Assembly (NCBI RefSeq): GCF_013283855.1
Contig: NZ_CP054056.1
Span: 1,054,001-1,118,000 of the forward strand
DNA: 64,000 nt
Source: Aquiluna borgnonia
GTDB taxonomy: Bacteria; Actinomycetota; Actinomycetes; Actinomycetales; Microbacteriaceae
Direction of reading: 5' to 3'
The notes below the pieces were generated by a model, which worked only from the letters and a program-made list of their open reading frames with translations, did not search any database and was not told the origin of the DNA. Position numbers and translations under genes: made by a program. This document shows positions 43,093-51,377 of the stretch, piece after piece. Numbering within the stretch: position 1 is the first letter of the stretch; each line of letters begins with the position of its first letter.

Positions 43093-44252
43093 TTTCGAGC
43101 CTCCGACCGGGTAGGCAAAACAGCGGAAAGTTCAAAAACTTGCTTTTGATTAGGTTCTGCGCTCAGACTACCGCCAACCAACTGCACCCTCTCTCGGAGG
43201 CCGACTAGCCCGAAGCCGGATTGAAGCATCGGGTCGCTCTCCTTCTTGACCACGTTGGTCATTTTGACTCGAAGCTGGTGATCGAGGTTTGTAATTGTCA
43301 GGTTAACTCGCCCATCCGCCGAATGCTTAGCGGCATTGGTTAGCCCCTCCTGAACGACCCGAAACGCGACCTTATCAATCTCGACGGGCAAATTATCTAG
43401 TCTCCCCAGTTGTTCAAAATTAACCGCCACTTGGGATTTCTCGTATTTACCGATGAGGCTAGAAAGCTCTTTCAGAGACTCAACGAAGTTCGTTTCTCCC
43501 CTGTGCCGAAGGGCCTTCATCAGATCAGCAATTTGCTCTAAAACCTGCTTGGCAGCCTGTCGGATAACAGACAGTGACTCGGCTGCTTGACTTGGATTTT
43601 GAATTGCTGCTCGCTCTGCCAATTCGGCCTGGAGTCTTATGACTGCAATCTCATGAGCTATCGTGTCGTGCAGGTCTCGTGCGATTTTTAGTCGCTCCTC
43701 TGCAACCGTTCGTTCAATCTGAGAAATGCGGTTTTGTTCAATTTGAAGCAAACGCGCTTGGGTTTCCATGAGAAGCTGTTGCCTCGATCGCGTTGCTTTG
43801 CCGGCTGCAAACGCAATTGCGGGTAGCGAAATAAATGCGATCGAGTAGGGATCATATAGGTCTACACCGTTGATTAAAGCAAAGGCTGAAAACAACACGA
43901 CCGCTGCACCAGCAACCAGTGCCCAGCCGGTCTTTGTTTTCAGCTTGAGGGCAATTTGAAAAATAACAATTGAAACAGGCAGACCTAGAACTGGGCCATT
44001 GACCCCCAGGTTCATAAGAATCAACGTCTGAACAACCAAGACCGCAAGAACAGCCACTGGAAATCTATTCCGAAAAACCAAAACGACACTGGCTACCAAA
44101 GTCGTAACTATCAGCTCTGTTGTGACTTCCCACTGACCTCGACCTCTAAAGGGCGCAACGATTCCGAAAATCAGCAGCGCCAGAATTCCAAGCTCGGTCA
44201 AGGTCCGCTTTGAAAGCGAGTTTAGGTTCACGCTCCTATTGTTCACCTTCAA
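43089..44252 (-). CDS. Sensor histidine kinase (HisKA_3, NarX-like)
   Basis: 387 residues. Six hydrophobic segments (about 18-35, 45-62, 68-83, 90-103, 108-130, 138-155), then a coiled region, phosphorylated His195 in ARDLHDTIAHE, and a HATPase (FRVVQEGLTNAAKHS; GFGLVGLRERV). Typical DesK-like arrangement, sensing a membrane or envelope change. Pairs with the response regulator. Confidence 0.9.
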   Translation of the reverse strand: MKVNNRSVNLNSLSKRTLTELGILALLIFGIVAPFRGRGQWEVTTELIVTTLVASVVLVFRNRFPVAVLAVLVVQTLILMNLGVNGPVLGLPVSIVIFQIALKLKTKTGWALVAGAAVVLFSAFALINGVDLYDPYSIAFISLPAIAFAAGKATRSRQQLLMETQARLLQIEQNRISQIERTVAEERLKIARDLHDTIAHEIAVIRLQAELAERAAIQNPSQAAESLSVIRQAAKQVLEQIADLMKALRHRGETNFVESLKELSSLIGKYEKSQVAVNFEQLGRLDNLPVEIDKVAFRVVQEGLTNAAKHSADGRVNLTITNLDHQLRVKMTNVVKKESDPMLQSGFGLVGLRERVQLVGGSLSAEPNQKQVFELSAVLPTRSEARN

Positions 44253-44394
44253 AACCTAAGACGCCTACCTCAGCTGTCTCATTCAAATATCCCCCAGCTG
44301 GAGTAGGGAAAATCGCCCGGTGCTCCGAGCCTGGCGCAAGAGGTGCTGCCCAAGAATGTCATTAGGCCACATACGCGAATTTCAGGGAGTAAGT

Positions 44395-46488
44395 GTGAAC
44401 GCATTTTTCAAGTTCCAAACCGGTAAATGGACAGCACCGCTAACCGTCTTGATCGGAGCCGCGTTAGCGCTGATTGCGTTTGGCCCCCTTGCAGTTGAAG
44501 AGGACAACTCCTTTCCGTCCTCTGGCCTACCCGAGTCTGCCGAGTCCGTTCAGGCCGAAGAGATTCGCCAGCAACTCCCTCAATCCGGTGGCTCCCTAGC
44601 CTTAGTTGTCTACAGCTCTGATGAAGAGTTGACCTCTGAGCAGCTCAGCTGGATTCAGGGCACCCCAAACCCTCAAACCAAAACCATGGTTGGAGGGGCA
44701 AACGAGAAATTCCTAGCCTTCTCTAATCTAGAAATCCAGGGCCAGGTCGTAGTTCCCCCAGCCGAGATCAGCGAGGACGGTAAGGCGGCCCTGATATCCA
44801 TCCCGCTGGATGCGGCGGAAGAGTTCCGCGAAACCACGGAGCGCATTGAATCCATGCGAGAACTCGCACCTCAGGGAATGCCGGAGGGATTGGAAGTTCA
44901 CGTCACAGGACCGGAAGCTTTCAACAAAGACCTCGGCTCCATTTTTGAAGGTGCGAATGACACATTGATTACAACTACTGCGATTGTGGTTGCACTTCTT
45001 CTATTGATCACCTACCGCTCCCCGGTCCTTTGGATCATTCCCCTGGTAATTGTGGGAGTTGCGGATGGCGCGGGCGGGAATCTAGCCCGACAAGTAGCCG
45101 CAGCATTTGGCTACACTCCGGATGCATCCGTAGTCGGAATTCTGTCCGTCTTAGTTTTCGGTGCCGGAACAAACTATGCCCTACTCCTGATTTCCCGCTA
45201 CCGCGAGGAGCTTCTTCTCCACGAGGACAGACGTGAAGCAATGAGAGCAGCAGTCCGAGGTGCGGGACCTGCAATTCTGGCCTCTGGCTCTACAGTTGCC
45301 GTTGCTGTTGGGCTTTTGATGCTGGCGGAACTTGAGGGTCGCCAAGTTCTCGGCCTAGTTTCCGCCGTGGGGATTGTCGTTGCCATGTTTGCAGGTCTGG
45401 TTATACTTCCGGCTGCCCTGGTAATGTTCCCGAGGCAAATTTTCTGGCCACTGATTCCAAAATTTGGCGCCGCCAACCCCTTCGAGAAGTCAATTTGGAG
45501 CAAGTTGGGCACCCAGGTATCAAAGCGCCCGGTAGCCATTTCCGCGATCGGAATCATTCTGCTCGGAACCTTGGCTAGCGGAGGCTTAGGAATCAAGACC
45601 GGCCTGAGCGCAACCGAAGTCTTCATGGAGAAGCCCGAGGCCGTTGTTGGCCAGGAGGTTCTCGCAGAGTCATTCTCTGCGGGTGCGGCTAACCCTACCC
45701 AGGTCATCGTTTCAACCTCGATTGTTGACTCCGCCACAGACGTTATTGCAGGCGTGGAAGGCGTTGACGAGATAACCAATGCGGGAGGTACTGCTGAGTA
45801 CACCCAGCTGGACGTGGTTATAGATGCAGAACCAGAGTCCAATGCTGCCTACGACATCATTCGAGAACTTAGAGCCGCGCTCGATGGACTTAGTAATGAA
45901 GCAACAGCGCTGGTAGGTGGACAAGATGCCACCAGCATGGATAGTTCCGATGCTACGGCGCGCGATCAGGCCCTGCTGGTGCCGTTGATTCTTATGGCGG
46001 TGTTCCTGATTTTGATTCTCCTGCTGAGATCCTTGCTAACTCCAGTTCTGCTGCTGCTGGCGGTCGTGGGATCCTTTTTCTCTGCCGTGGGGGCCAGCTG
46101 GCTGGTATTCCAATACATCCTCGGGTTCCCCGCGTTGGAGCTCTCGGTATTCGTTATTGCGTTCTTGTTCTTGGTGGCCCTTGGCGTGGACTACAGCATC
46201 TTCCTCGTGACCAGGGCACAGGAAGAGGCGGTTGAGTTTGGAACCCGAGAGGGAATGCGTCGGGCATTGGGGGCGACCGGTGGGGTTATCACCTCAGCGG
46301 GAATCTTGCTCGCCGCAGTGTTCTCGGTTCTTGGAGTGCTGCCGCTGGTCTCGCTGGCCCAGATTGGAATCATCGTGTGTATCGGTGTGCTGCTTGACAC
46401 CCTGCTGGTTCGCACGGTGCTTGTCCCAGCGATGGCATTCAAGCTTGGAGCAAAATTCTGGTGGCCAAGGAAGGAATTCGCTGACTAG
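44395..46488 (+). CDS. MMPL-family RND exporter
   Basis: 697 residues from GTG 44395, which has AGGGAG 5 bases upstream; the frame opens at 44320 but the first 25 residues lack support. Topology is TM1, extracytoplasmic domain, TM2-6, repeated once, with the MMPL segments VFGAGTNYALLLISRYREEL and ALGVDYSIFLVTRAQEEA holding the proton-relay Asp/Tyr residues. Exports lipids or drugs by proton motive force. Divergent from the two-component genes, so probably induced by them. Confidence 0.9.
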   Translation: MNAFFKFQTGKWTAPLTVLIGAALALIAFGPLAVEEDNSFPSSGLPESAESVQAEEIRQQLPQSGGSLALVVYSSDEELTSEQLSWIQGTPNPQTKTMVGGANEKFLAFSNLEIQGQVVVPPAEISEDGKAALISIPLDAAEEFRETTERIESMRELAPQGMPEGLEVHVTGPEAFNKDLGSIFEGANDTLITTTAIVVALLLLITYRSPVLWIIPLVIVGVADGAGGNLARQVAAAFGYTPDASVVGILSVLVFGAGTNYALLLISRYREELLLHEDRREAMRAAVRGAGPAILASGSTVAVAVGLLMLAELEGRQVLGLVSAVGIVVAMFAGLVILPAALVMFPRQIFWPLIPKFGAANPFEKSIWSKLGTQVSKRPVAISAIGIILLGTLASGGLGIKTGLSATEVFMEKPEAVVGQEVLAESFSAGAANPTQVIVSTSIVDSATDVIAGVEGVDEITNAGGTAEYTQLDVVIDAEPESNAAYDIIRELRAALDGLSNEATALVGGQDATSMDSSDATARDQALLVPLILMAVFLILILLLRSLLTPVLLLLAVVGSFFSAVGASWLVFQYILGFPALELSVFVIAFLFLVALGVDYSIFLVTRAQEEAVEFGTREGMRRALGATGGVITSAGILLAAVFSVLGVLPLVSLAQIGIIVCIGVLLDTLLVRTVLVPAMAFKLGAKFWWPRKEFAD

Positions 46489-46536
46489 GCATCGGTCCCA
46501 GATTTCTCAGCAATCAACCATAGGAGCGAACCAGAG

Positions 46537-46965
46537 ATGGCTGCACGGATTATCGTCGCACTGGGTGCGCTTATCACCGCCGGTGGGATGCTGTTACCGA
46601 TCCTCACGATCCCACTTGTGGGCCCGATCACCCTCTTCACCAACGGTCAACTAGCGGGCTACCTAGCTTTGGCCGTTACGTTTGTAACTCTCTTCACAGG
46701 AGCCAGTCGCTATGTACGATTCGCCTGGATTCCAGCCGTGCTAAGTGCCATAGTCCTAGGATTCTTCGGTCTGCAGGCAAGCAACCGTGCCAACGAAGCC
46801 ATGGCGACCTTCAGGGAAAATTTAGAGAATTCTCCCTTTGGAGCGCTTGCGGGGGACTTCGTAGGCACAGTCGAATTTGACGAGGGCTGGGTTGTAATGG
46901 CTGTAGGCATAGTCATTTCTGCCGCTGGTTCGCTAGCTGCCAAGCGGCCCGCACCGCAGGACTGA
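46537..46965 (+). CDS. Four-helix membrane protein of unknown function
   Basis: 142 residues with about four hydrophobic segments and a conserved-looking loop (TFRENLENSPFGALAGDFVG). Lies 48 bp after the MMPL gene with GGAG upstream, so probably an accessory component of the exporter. No family recognised. Confidence 0.6.
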   Translation: MAARIIVALGALITAGGMLLPILTIPLVGPITLFTNGQLAGYLALAVTFVTLFTGASRYVRFAWIPAVLSAIVLGFFGLQASNRANEAMATFRENLENSPFGALAGDFVGTVEFDEGWVVMAVGIVISAAGSLAAKRPAPQD

Positions 46966-47049
46966 AGGTTCCGCATCCCGAGGTTAAGACTCAACGAACT
47001 GTGCGGGCTGAGACTAGATTTCCAGCTGATCTCATAAGACTATTGAACT

Positions 47050-48507
47050 ATGTCCAGTGAAGCCCTGACGACCCAAGAGGCCGTTTTGGCTTTGGGTCGC
47101 TTAACGTATGGCCCCACAGTGGAAACGCTAAAGCAGCTCACTGGGAAAAATCTCAGTCTTTGGCTCTCGGGTGAGCTGTCCGAAGTCAAACCTGAACAGC
47201 ATCCTCTACTCAATGGCAAAACCGCATTTCTTACCCAGCGACTAAATTTGCAGCAAACGTTCCAGCATCCTAATTTCCGCCGCCAAACTCAGAACATCTC
47301 TGAGGAAGCAGCCGCCTTCACCACGATCAAGCGCTTTTACTCGACTAATCAGGTTCTGGAAACGTTGGTCGAGTTTATGTCTGACTATGTGCCGGTCCCC
47401 CTCTACAGTCCCGCTGACTGGGCAAGAGCTGACTACGACAAAGTGATTCGAAACAATGTCCTGGGCACATACCCGAAACTTTTGGCCCAACTCTCGCTTC
47501 ACCCGGCGATGCTTTATTTTCTAAACGGACAGACCAACACAGCGGTTCAGCCGAACGAGAATTTCGGTCGAGAGCTGCTCGAGTTATTTTCCATCACACC
47601 CGAAGCGGGATACTCCGAAAAAGATGTCCTGAACGTTGCTCGGATGATGTCGGGGATAAGTTTCAGCCTGATTGATTTTCAGACCAGGGCCACGCCGAGC
47701 GAGCACTTCTTCGGTCGAATTTCCGTTCAGGGGTTCACTCACGCTAACGCTCGAACCTCAGACTCCAAAGTGATCTTAGGCAGAGCTCAGCAAATGATAA
47801 ATCATTTGGCGAAACAGCCGGCAACGGCTGAGGCATTCAGCATTCGAATGGCCAGACGTTATCTAAATGATGACCCAAGCCCCGACCTGATTCAGGCAAT
47901 GAAGTCAACCTACATAAAGACCTCGGGCAGCATTCCCGGGGTCTTAACCACCTTGGTCGCTCACCCTGATTTCCTCGCGACCCCGACTGTGAAGGTAAAG
48001 CGACCAGCAGAGCACCTCGCCTCAACTGTTAGAGCGTTGGGGCTCGAGATATCGGAAAACCTCCTTGAGGACAAATTCGAAAATGGTGTTCTGGTCATTG
48101 ATGCGCTGAAACTGGTGCTGGCAATTCTGAACCAACAGGGGCACCTCCCCTTCGACTGGGACACCCCTGACGGATTCCCAGAACATGCTTCCGCCTGGTC
48201 GACTTTTGGAGGTCAGATTCAGCGCTGGAACATGTCCACCAAACTGTCCCAGCACAACCTGAAGAACATCTTCTCTGAGCCAGATTTGGACCGGGAGATC
48301 CTCGGGTACAGCACCATGGATGACTTGGTGACCCGCGTATCGCGGCGGCTGCTCTCTTCCCCTCTCAGGGCCTTCGACCAGAAAGAAATAGTTGGCCTGC
48401 TAACCAAAAACTTAAATAAGCAATTGCCCGATCAGCAGCTTCGTGAGCGCATGTCCCGGATGGCGTTCGCCCTTGTTATGGCGACGGAAGAATGGAACCT
48501 GAGATGA
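47050..48507 (+). CDS. DUF1800 family protein
   Basis: 485 residues. The family pattern is clear: RLTYGPTVETLKQL at the N-terminus, RNNVLGTYPKLLAQLSLHPAM with LYFLNGQTN, and NENFGRELLELFSIT in the middle, TPDGFP near the end. Function is unknown; members are nearly always next to DUF1501 genes. Here there is no obvious signal peptide, so it may be cytoplasmic or carried out with its Tat partner. Overlaps the next gene by 4 bp. Confidence 0.85.
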   Translation: MSSEALTTQEAVLALGRLTYGPTVETLKQLTGKNLSLWLSGELSEVKPEQHPLLNGKTAFLTQRLNLQQTFQHPNFRRQTQNISEEAAAFTTIKRFYSTNQVLETLVEFMSDYVPVPLYSPADWARADYDKVIRNNVLGTYPKLLAQLSLHPAMLYFLNGQTNTAVQPNENFGRELLELFSITPEAGYSEKDVLNVARMMSGISFSLIDFQTRATPSEHFFGRISVQGFTHANARTSDSKVILGRAQQMINHLAKQPATAEAFSIRMARRYLNDDPSPDLIQAMKSTYIKTSGSIPGVLTTLVAHPDFLATPTVKVKRPAEHLASTVRALGLEISENLLEDKFENGVLVIDALKLVLAILNQQGHLPFDWDTPDGFPEHASAWSTFGGQIQRWNMSTKLSQHNLKNIFSEPDLDREILGYSTMDDLVTRVSRRLLSSPLRAFDQKEIVGLLTKNLNKQLPDQQLRERMSRMAFALVMATEEWNLR

Positions 48508-49757
48508 CCACCCTTCACGGTTGCGAAGAATTCAGAACCCTTACGAAAGAGCTGGATAGACGAAGTTTCATCAAGAGCGTTATGGCCGTTGGCGGTGGAT
48601 TGGTAATCACTGCCGACCCTGGTATGACCTATTCATTGGCTGCTCAGGGCGATGCGGCTGGGCTGGTCATAACAGTGACCATGCGTGGCGGGATGGATGG
48701 CCTCATGGCTGTTCCGCTTTTGGGTTCCAGCCTCCTGAGCAGCTATCGACCCCAAACATCGCTGAACGACTCAGAGCAACACAGCCTTGACGGCACCTTC
48801 GGCCTTCACAAGAACCTGGGCGGCTTCAAGGAGCTCTTTGACGCAAAGGAACTAGCGGTAATCCACGCTGTTGGAACGCCGTTAGGAACCAGATCCCACT
48901 TCGATGACCAGCGAGCTGTCGAATTTGCAGCCTACGAATCAGGTCCTACTCAAGAGGGATGGCAAACCAGATTTCTCAAGGCTGCTGGCCACACTGAAAT
49001 TCTCTCGGGTTTTTCTGGATCGCGAATTCTCCCCACGGCATTTAGCGGCTCACACCAGTCGGTGGCCTTCCAGGCGGTTTCAGACATCCAACTGACAGCA
49101 GTGGGGCGGTCTAAGCAGGAATACGTGAATCTGCTGGAAAAACTTCATGAGGGTAGACGTTCGGTTTGGTCCTCGAGTGCAAGAACATCCATCGAAGCAT
49201 CAACCAGGCTGTCGAACCTAAGTGAGCAAAGTTCGGTTTCCTACCCAAACGACGCCTTTAGCGCCAGACTCAAGTTATTGGCGGCTTTGCTGCGATCTGG
49301 GACCCCCATCAAGACAGCAAACATCGAATTCCAGGGTGATCTTGACGTTCATGACGATGCGGGTATTCGAGATGGTGTGATGGCAGACAACTTCAAGCGT
49401 CTGAATGATGGAATCATGGCCTTCCGAAAAGACATCGGGGATTTTTGGAGTCGAACAGCGTTGGTAACGGTGACGGAATTTGGCCGCCGGCTGTCTGAAA
49501 ACGCATCTGCGGGCCTTGACCATGGATGGGCCAGCGCAATGTTTGTGATGGGCGGCAATGTTCGAGGCGGACAAGTGATAGCAAAGTGGCCAGGAATTGA
49601 GTCTTCGGACCTTGTAAATGGTGACCTCAGGGTTACCACCGACTACCGAGATGTTCTGGCGAGTGTCCTGCGAGGGGCGGGAGGAATGTCAACGGAAGGC
49701 CTCAGGGCAGTGTTCCCGAATTTCTCAGCTAGCGCCCTAAACCTCTTCAAAGGGTAA
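48504..49757 (+). CDS. DUF1501 family protein with Tat signal
   Basis: 417 residues. N-terminal twin-arginine signal DRRSFIKSVMAVGGG, then an alkaline-phosphatase-like fold with LVITVTMRGGMDGLMAVPL, the His-rich GTPLGTRSHFDDQ, and TVTEFGRRLSENAS-GLDHGW near the C-terminus, the family hallmarks. Exported folded. ATG 48504 overlaps the DUF1800 TGA; ATG 48492 is possible. DUF1800/DUF1501 pairs are conserved but their reaction is not known. Confidence 0.85.
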   Translation: MTTLHGCEEFRTLTKELDRRSFIKSVMAVGGGLVITADPGMTYSLAAQGDAAGLVITVTMRGGMDGLMAVPLLGSSLLSSYRPQTSLNDSEQHSLDGTFGLHKNLGGFKELFDAKELAVIHAVGTPLGTRSHFDDQRAVEFAAYESGPTQEGWQTRFLKAAGHTEILSGFSGSRILPTAFSGSHQSVAFQAVSDIQLTAVGRSKQEYVNLLEKLHEGRRSVWSSSARTSIEASTRLSNLSEQSSVSYPNDAFSARLKLLAALLRSGTPIKTANIEFQGDLDVHDDAGIRDGVMADNFKRLNDGIMAFRKDIGDFWSRTALVTVTEFGRRLSENASAGLDHGWASAMFVMGGNVRGGQVIAKWPGIESSDLVNGDLRVTTDYRDVLASVLRGAGGMSTEGLRAVFPNFSASALNLFKG

Positions 49758-49778
49758 CTTCGGCTTCAGTCAGCTTGG

Positions 49779-49924
49779 TTAGACAAGCCCATGCGACCAG
49801 TTTCGACGGGCAGCGAGCTCTGTGGATAATTCGGTCAAGAGACCCCGAACGTCATCTCCGGTAGTTTCCCAAGAACACATCCAGCGAACCTGGCCGGTCT
49901 GCTGATTCCAAACGAAGAAGAATT
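49779..49924 (-). pseudogene. Threonine aldolase 3'-end fragment
   Basis: On the minus strand the frame reads FVWNQQTGQVRWMCSWETTG, then DDVRGLLTELSTELAA, matching the C-terminus of the intact aldolase at 51807 (YVWNQQTGQVRWMCSW, DTTEDDVRGLLAAL). Similarity stops abruptly at about 49925, 48 bp left of att copy 3. By eye the nucleotide match is roughly 80 percent, so it is a diverged copy rather than a recent duplication. The rest of 49758-50020 holds only the att copy. Confidence 0.85.
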
Positions 49925-49972
49925 GGACGTGACATCCCCTGCATTCCGCAGAAGTACAACAGGTAGGGGCTG

Positions 49973-49995
49973 TTCGAATCCCCCATTCTCCGCCA
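49973..49995 (+). repeat. att-like direct repeat, copy 3
   Basis: Exact 23-nt match to the tRNA-Ser 3' end. Bounded on the left by the aldolase fragment and on the right by a small GTTCG/CGAAC hairpin and module D. Confidence 0.9.
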
Positions 49996-50020
49996 GTTCG
50001 CCACCTAGTGACGAACAGCA

Positions 50021-50491
50021 CTAGCGCTTCAAGCGCTTTTCGGCATTGTTGAGTTTTGAAACAACCGGTTTGAGTTGGAACGCTTTGCCTAAACCAAAAT
50101 TTGGCATGTCGACATAGATGTTTTCTTGCAATTTTGGACCTGACAAATAGGTCTCATGCCAGATGCCAACAGCCGAGGACTCTTGAATCTTTGTATTGAA
50201 CTGCTTCCAGGCTGGCAAGTGCTCTGAATTTGAGGCCTTGGCATATTGCATAAGCTTTTCCGGACTCTCCCAATACTGCAAAAGAATCACGGTTCTTGAG
50301 AACCACATTTGATATGACAGAAACCCTAGGTCTCGATTGATGTGAAGTTCCCTGAGCATCTTGGGCATCGCATTGAAAACGGGAAGCCACTTATGAATCG
50401 CCCAAAGTTTATTGATTCGCATTCCGATCAGAAAAACAACGAATTCCGTATCAGGCTGGGCCGTAAACCTGCCATTGTTGACCTTGGCCAT
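50021..50491 (-). CDS. DUF4188 family protein
   Basis: 156 residues of the DUF4188 type: VVFLIGMRINKLWAIHKWLP, a FLSYQMWFSRTVILLQYWES strand-helix and a conserved IWHETYLS segment. Probably a heme- or monooxygenase-like ferredoxin fold; reaction unknown. Co-oriented with the VOC gene 17 bp upstream. Confidence 0.75.
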   Translation of the reverse strand: MAKVNNGRFTAQPDTEFVVFLIGMRINKLWAIHKWLPVFNAMPKMLRELHINRDLGFLSYQMWFSRTVILLQYWESPEKLMQYAKASNSEHLPAWKQFNTKIQESSAVGIWHETYLSGPKLQENIYVDMPNFGLGKAFQLKPVVSKLNNAEKRLKR

Positions 50492-50508
50492 TTCTAACTT
50501 CCTTCCAG

Positions 50509-50985
50509 TTATGTGCCCAGATAAGCATCGTGCATTAGCTTCAAATCGATCTTTCTCATCTTCAGCATCGCCTGAGTAGCTCGCTGAGAACCGGCGAGAT
50601 CTGGGCCGTTTAGGTAGTTAAGCATCTGGGGTGAGGTGACCTGCCAAGAAACTCCAAACTTGTCCTTGAGCCAGCCGCATTGACTCTCTTGCCCACCGTC
50701 TGCGGTCAGCAAGTCCCAGTATTTGTCAATCTCAGCCTGGTCGCTGCAAGGAATTTGGAATGAGGTGGCCTCGGTGTGGGGAAATTGGGGACCACCATTG
50801 AGGGCAATGAATGGTTTGCCGAAGATCTTGAAATTCACGACAACTTCTTCACCCTTTTTGTTGCCTGGGGTGTCCAATGGAGCAAGCCAGTTATCCTCGA
50901 GCGAACTCTTGGGAAAGATGCTGGTGTAGAAAACTGCGGCCTCCCGAGCATTGCCATTGAACCAAAGACAAGTAATCAGATCCAT
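50509..50985 (-). CDS. VOC-superfamily protein (PhnB / 3-demethylubiquinone methyltransferase-like fold)
   Basis: 158 residues from ATG 50985 (MDLITCLWFNGNAREAAVFY). The betabetabeta-alpha-beta repeats and the FGVSWQVTSPQM motif match the PhnB-like glyoxalase/dioxygenase group. The frame opens at 51063, but that extension runs through att copy 4 and is not coding. TATAGT ends 6 bases before the ATG with no Shine-Dalgarno, so the mRNA is probably leaderless. Confidence 0.82.
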   Translation of the reverse strand: MDLITCLWFNGNAREAAVFYTSIFPKSSLEDNWLAPLDTPGNKKGEEVVVNFKIFGKPFIALNGGPQFPHTEATSFQIPCSDQAEIDKYWDLLTADGGQESQCGWLKDKFGVSWQVTSPQMLNYLNGPDLAGSQRATQAMLKMRKIDLKLMHDAYLGT

Positions 50986-50991
50986 GCTCTG

Positions 50992-50997
50992 ACTATA
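50992..50997 (-). promoter_or_regulatory. -10 element of the VOC gene beside att copy 4
   Basis: TATAGT on the minus strand, 6 bases ahead of ATG 50985. The att repeat begins about 10 bp further upstream, so the -35 region lies within or against the repeat. Confidence 0.45.
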
Positions 50998-51007
50998 GCC
51001 TCCGAGG

Positions 51008-51030
51008 TTCGAATCCCCCATTCTCCGCCA
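51008..51030 (+). repeat. att-like direct repeat, copy 4
   Basis: Exact 23-nt match to the tRNA-Ser 3' end; identity extends two bases further left (GG). It is the rightmost copy I could find and separates module D from the toxin-antitoxin pair. Confidence 0.9.
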
Positions 51031-51070
51031 CTTCAATCTGAAGCCCAAAGGGCTCGAGTGCAAACCCCAT

Positions 51071-51107
51071 AGTGTTGCACTTAATAGATAGGTGTTACAC
51101 TCTCACT
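51071..51107. promoter_or_regulatory. Toxin-antitoxin operator pair and leaderless promoter
   Basis: Two small palindromes, AGTG-TTG-CACT (51071-51081) and GTG-TTA-CAC (51092-51100), form GTGTTRCACT direct repeats 20 bp apart, two helical turns. TACACT of the second copy is a -10 ending 6 bases before ATG 51108. Typical auto-repression layout. Confidence 0.65.
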
Positions 51108-51377
51108 ATGCCAACCACACGACCTCGCCACATGATCACCGAGACCAATCAGGTTGCGGGGGCAATTTCGAATGCTGCGGAGATTTGGCCAGAACTTGCC
51201 TCAGATCGAAGCGCGCTGTTGAGGAAGATCATCGAGGTTGGGATTCAAGAGATTGACTCCAAGGTTTCTCGAGCGAGGGCAAAACGCCTGCAGAACATCG
51301 GCAGCGTCGCAGGCGGACTTAGCGGAGTCTGGCCAAAGAATTGGCGAGAAGATCTTGGTTCTGAATGGCCGGCATAG
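51108..51377 (+). CDS. Antitoxin of a VapBC-like pair
   Basis: 89 residues, basic and helical (MPTTRPRHMITETNQVAGAI, then EIWPELASDRSALLRKIIEV), a probable DNA-binding antitoxin though no textbook ribbon-helix-helix is certain. Overlaps the PIN toxin start by 13 bp, the usual arrangement. Start ATG 51108 rather than 51072. Confidence 0.75.
   Translation: MPTTRPRHMITETNQVAGAISNAAEIWPELASDRSALLRKIIEVGIQEIDSKVSRARAKRLQNIGSVAGGLSGVWPKNWREDLGSEWPA

Noticed and set aside
45198-45842. 214-residue minus-strand open frame
   Set aside because: Lies wholly inside the MMPL exporter gene on the opposite strand, has Ser/Thr/Ala-rich shadow composition and no start signal.
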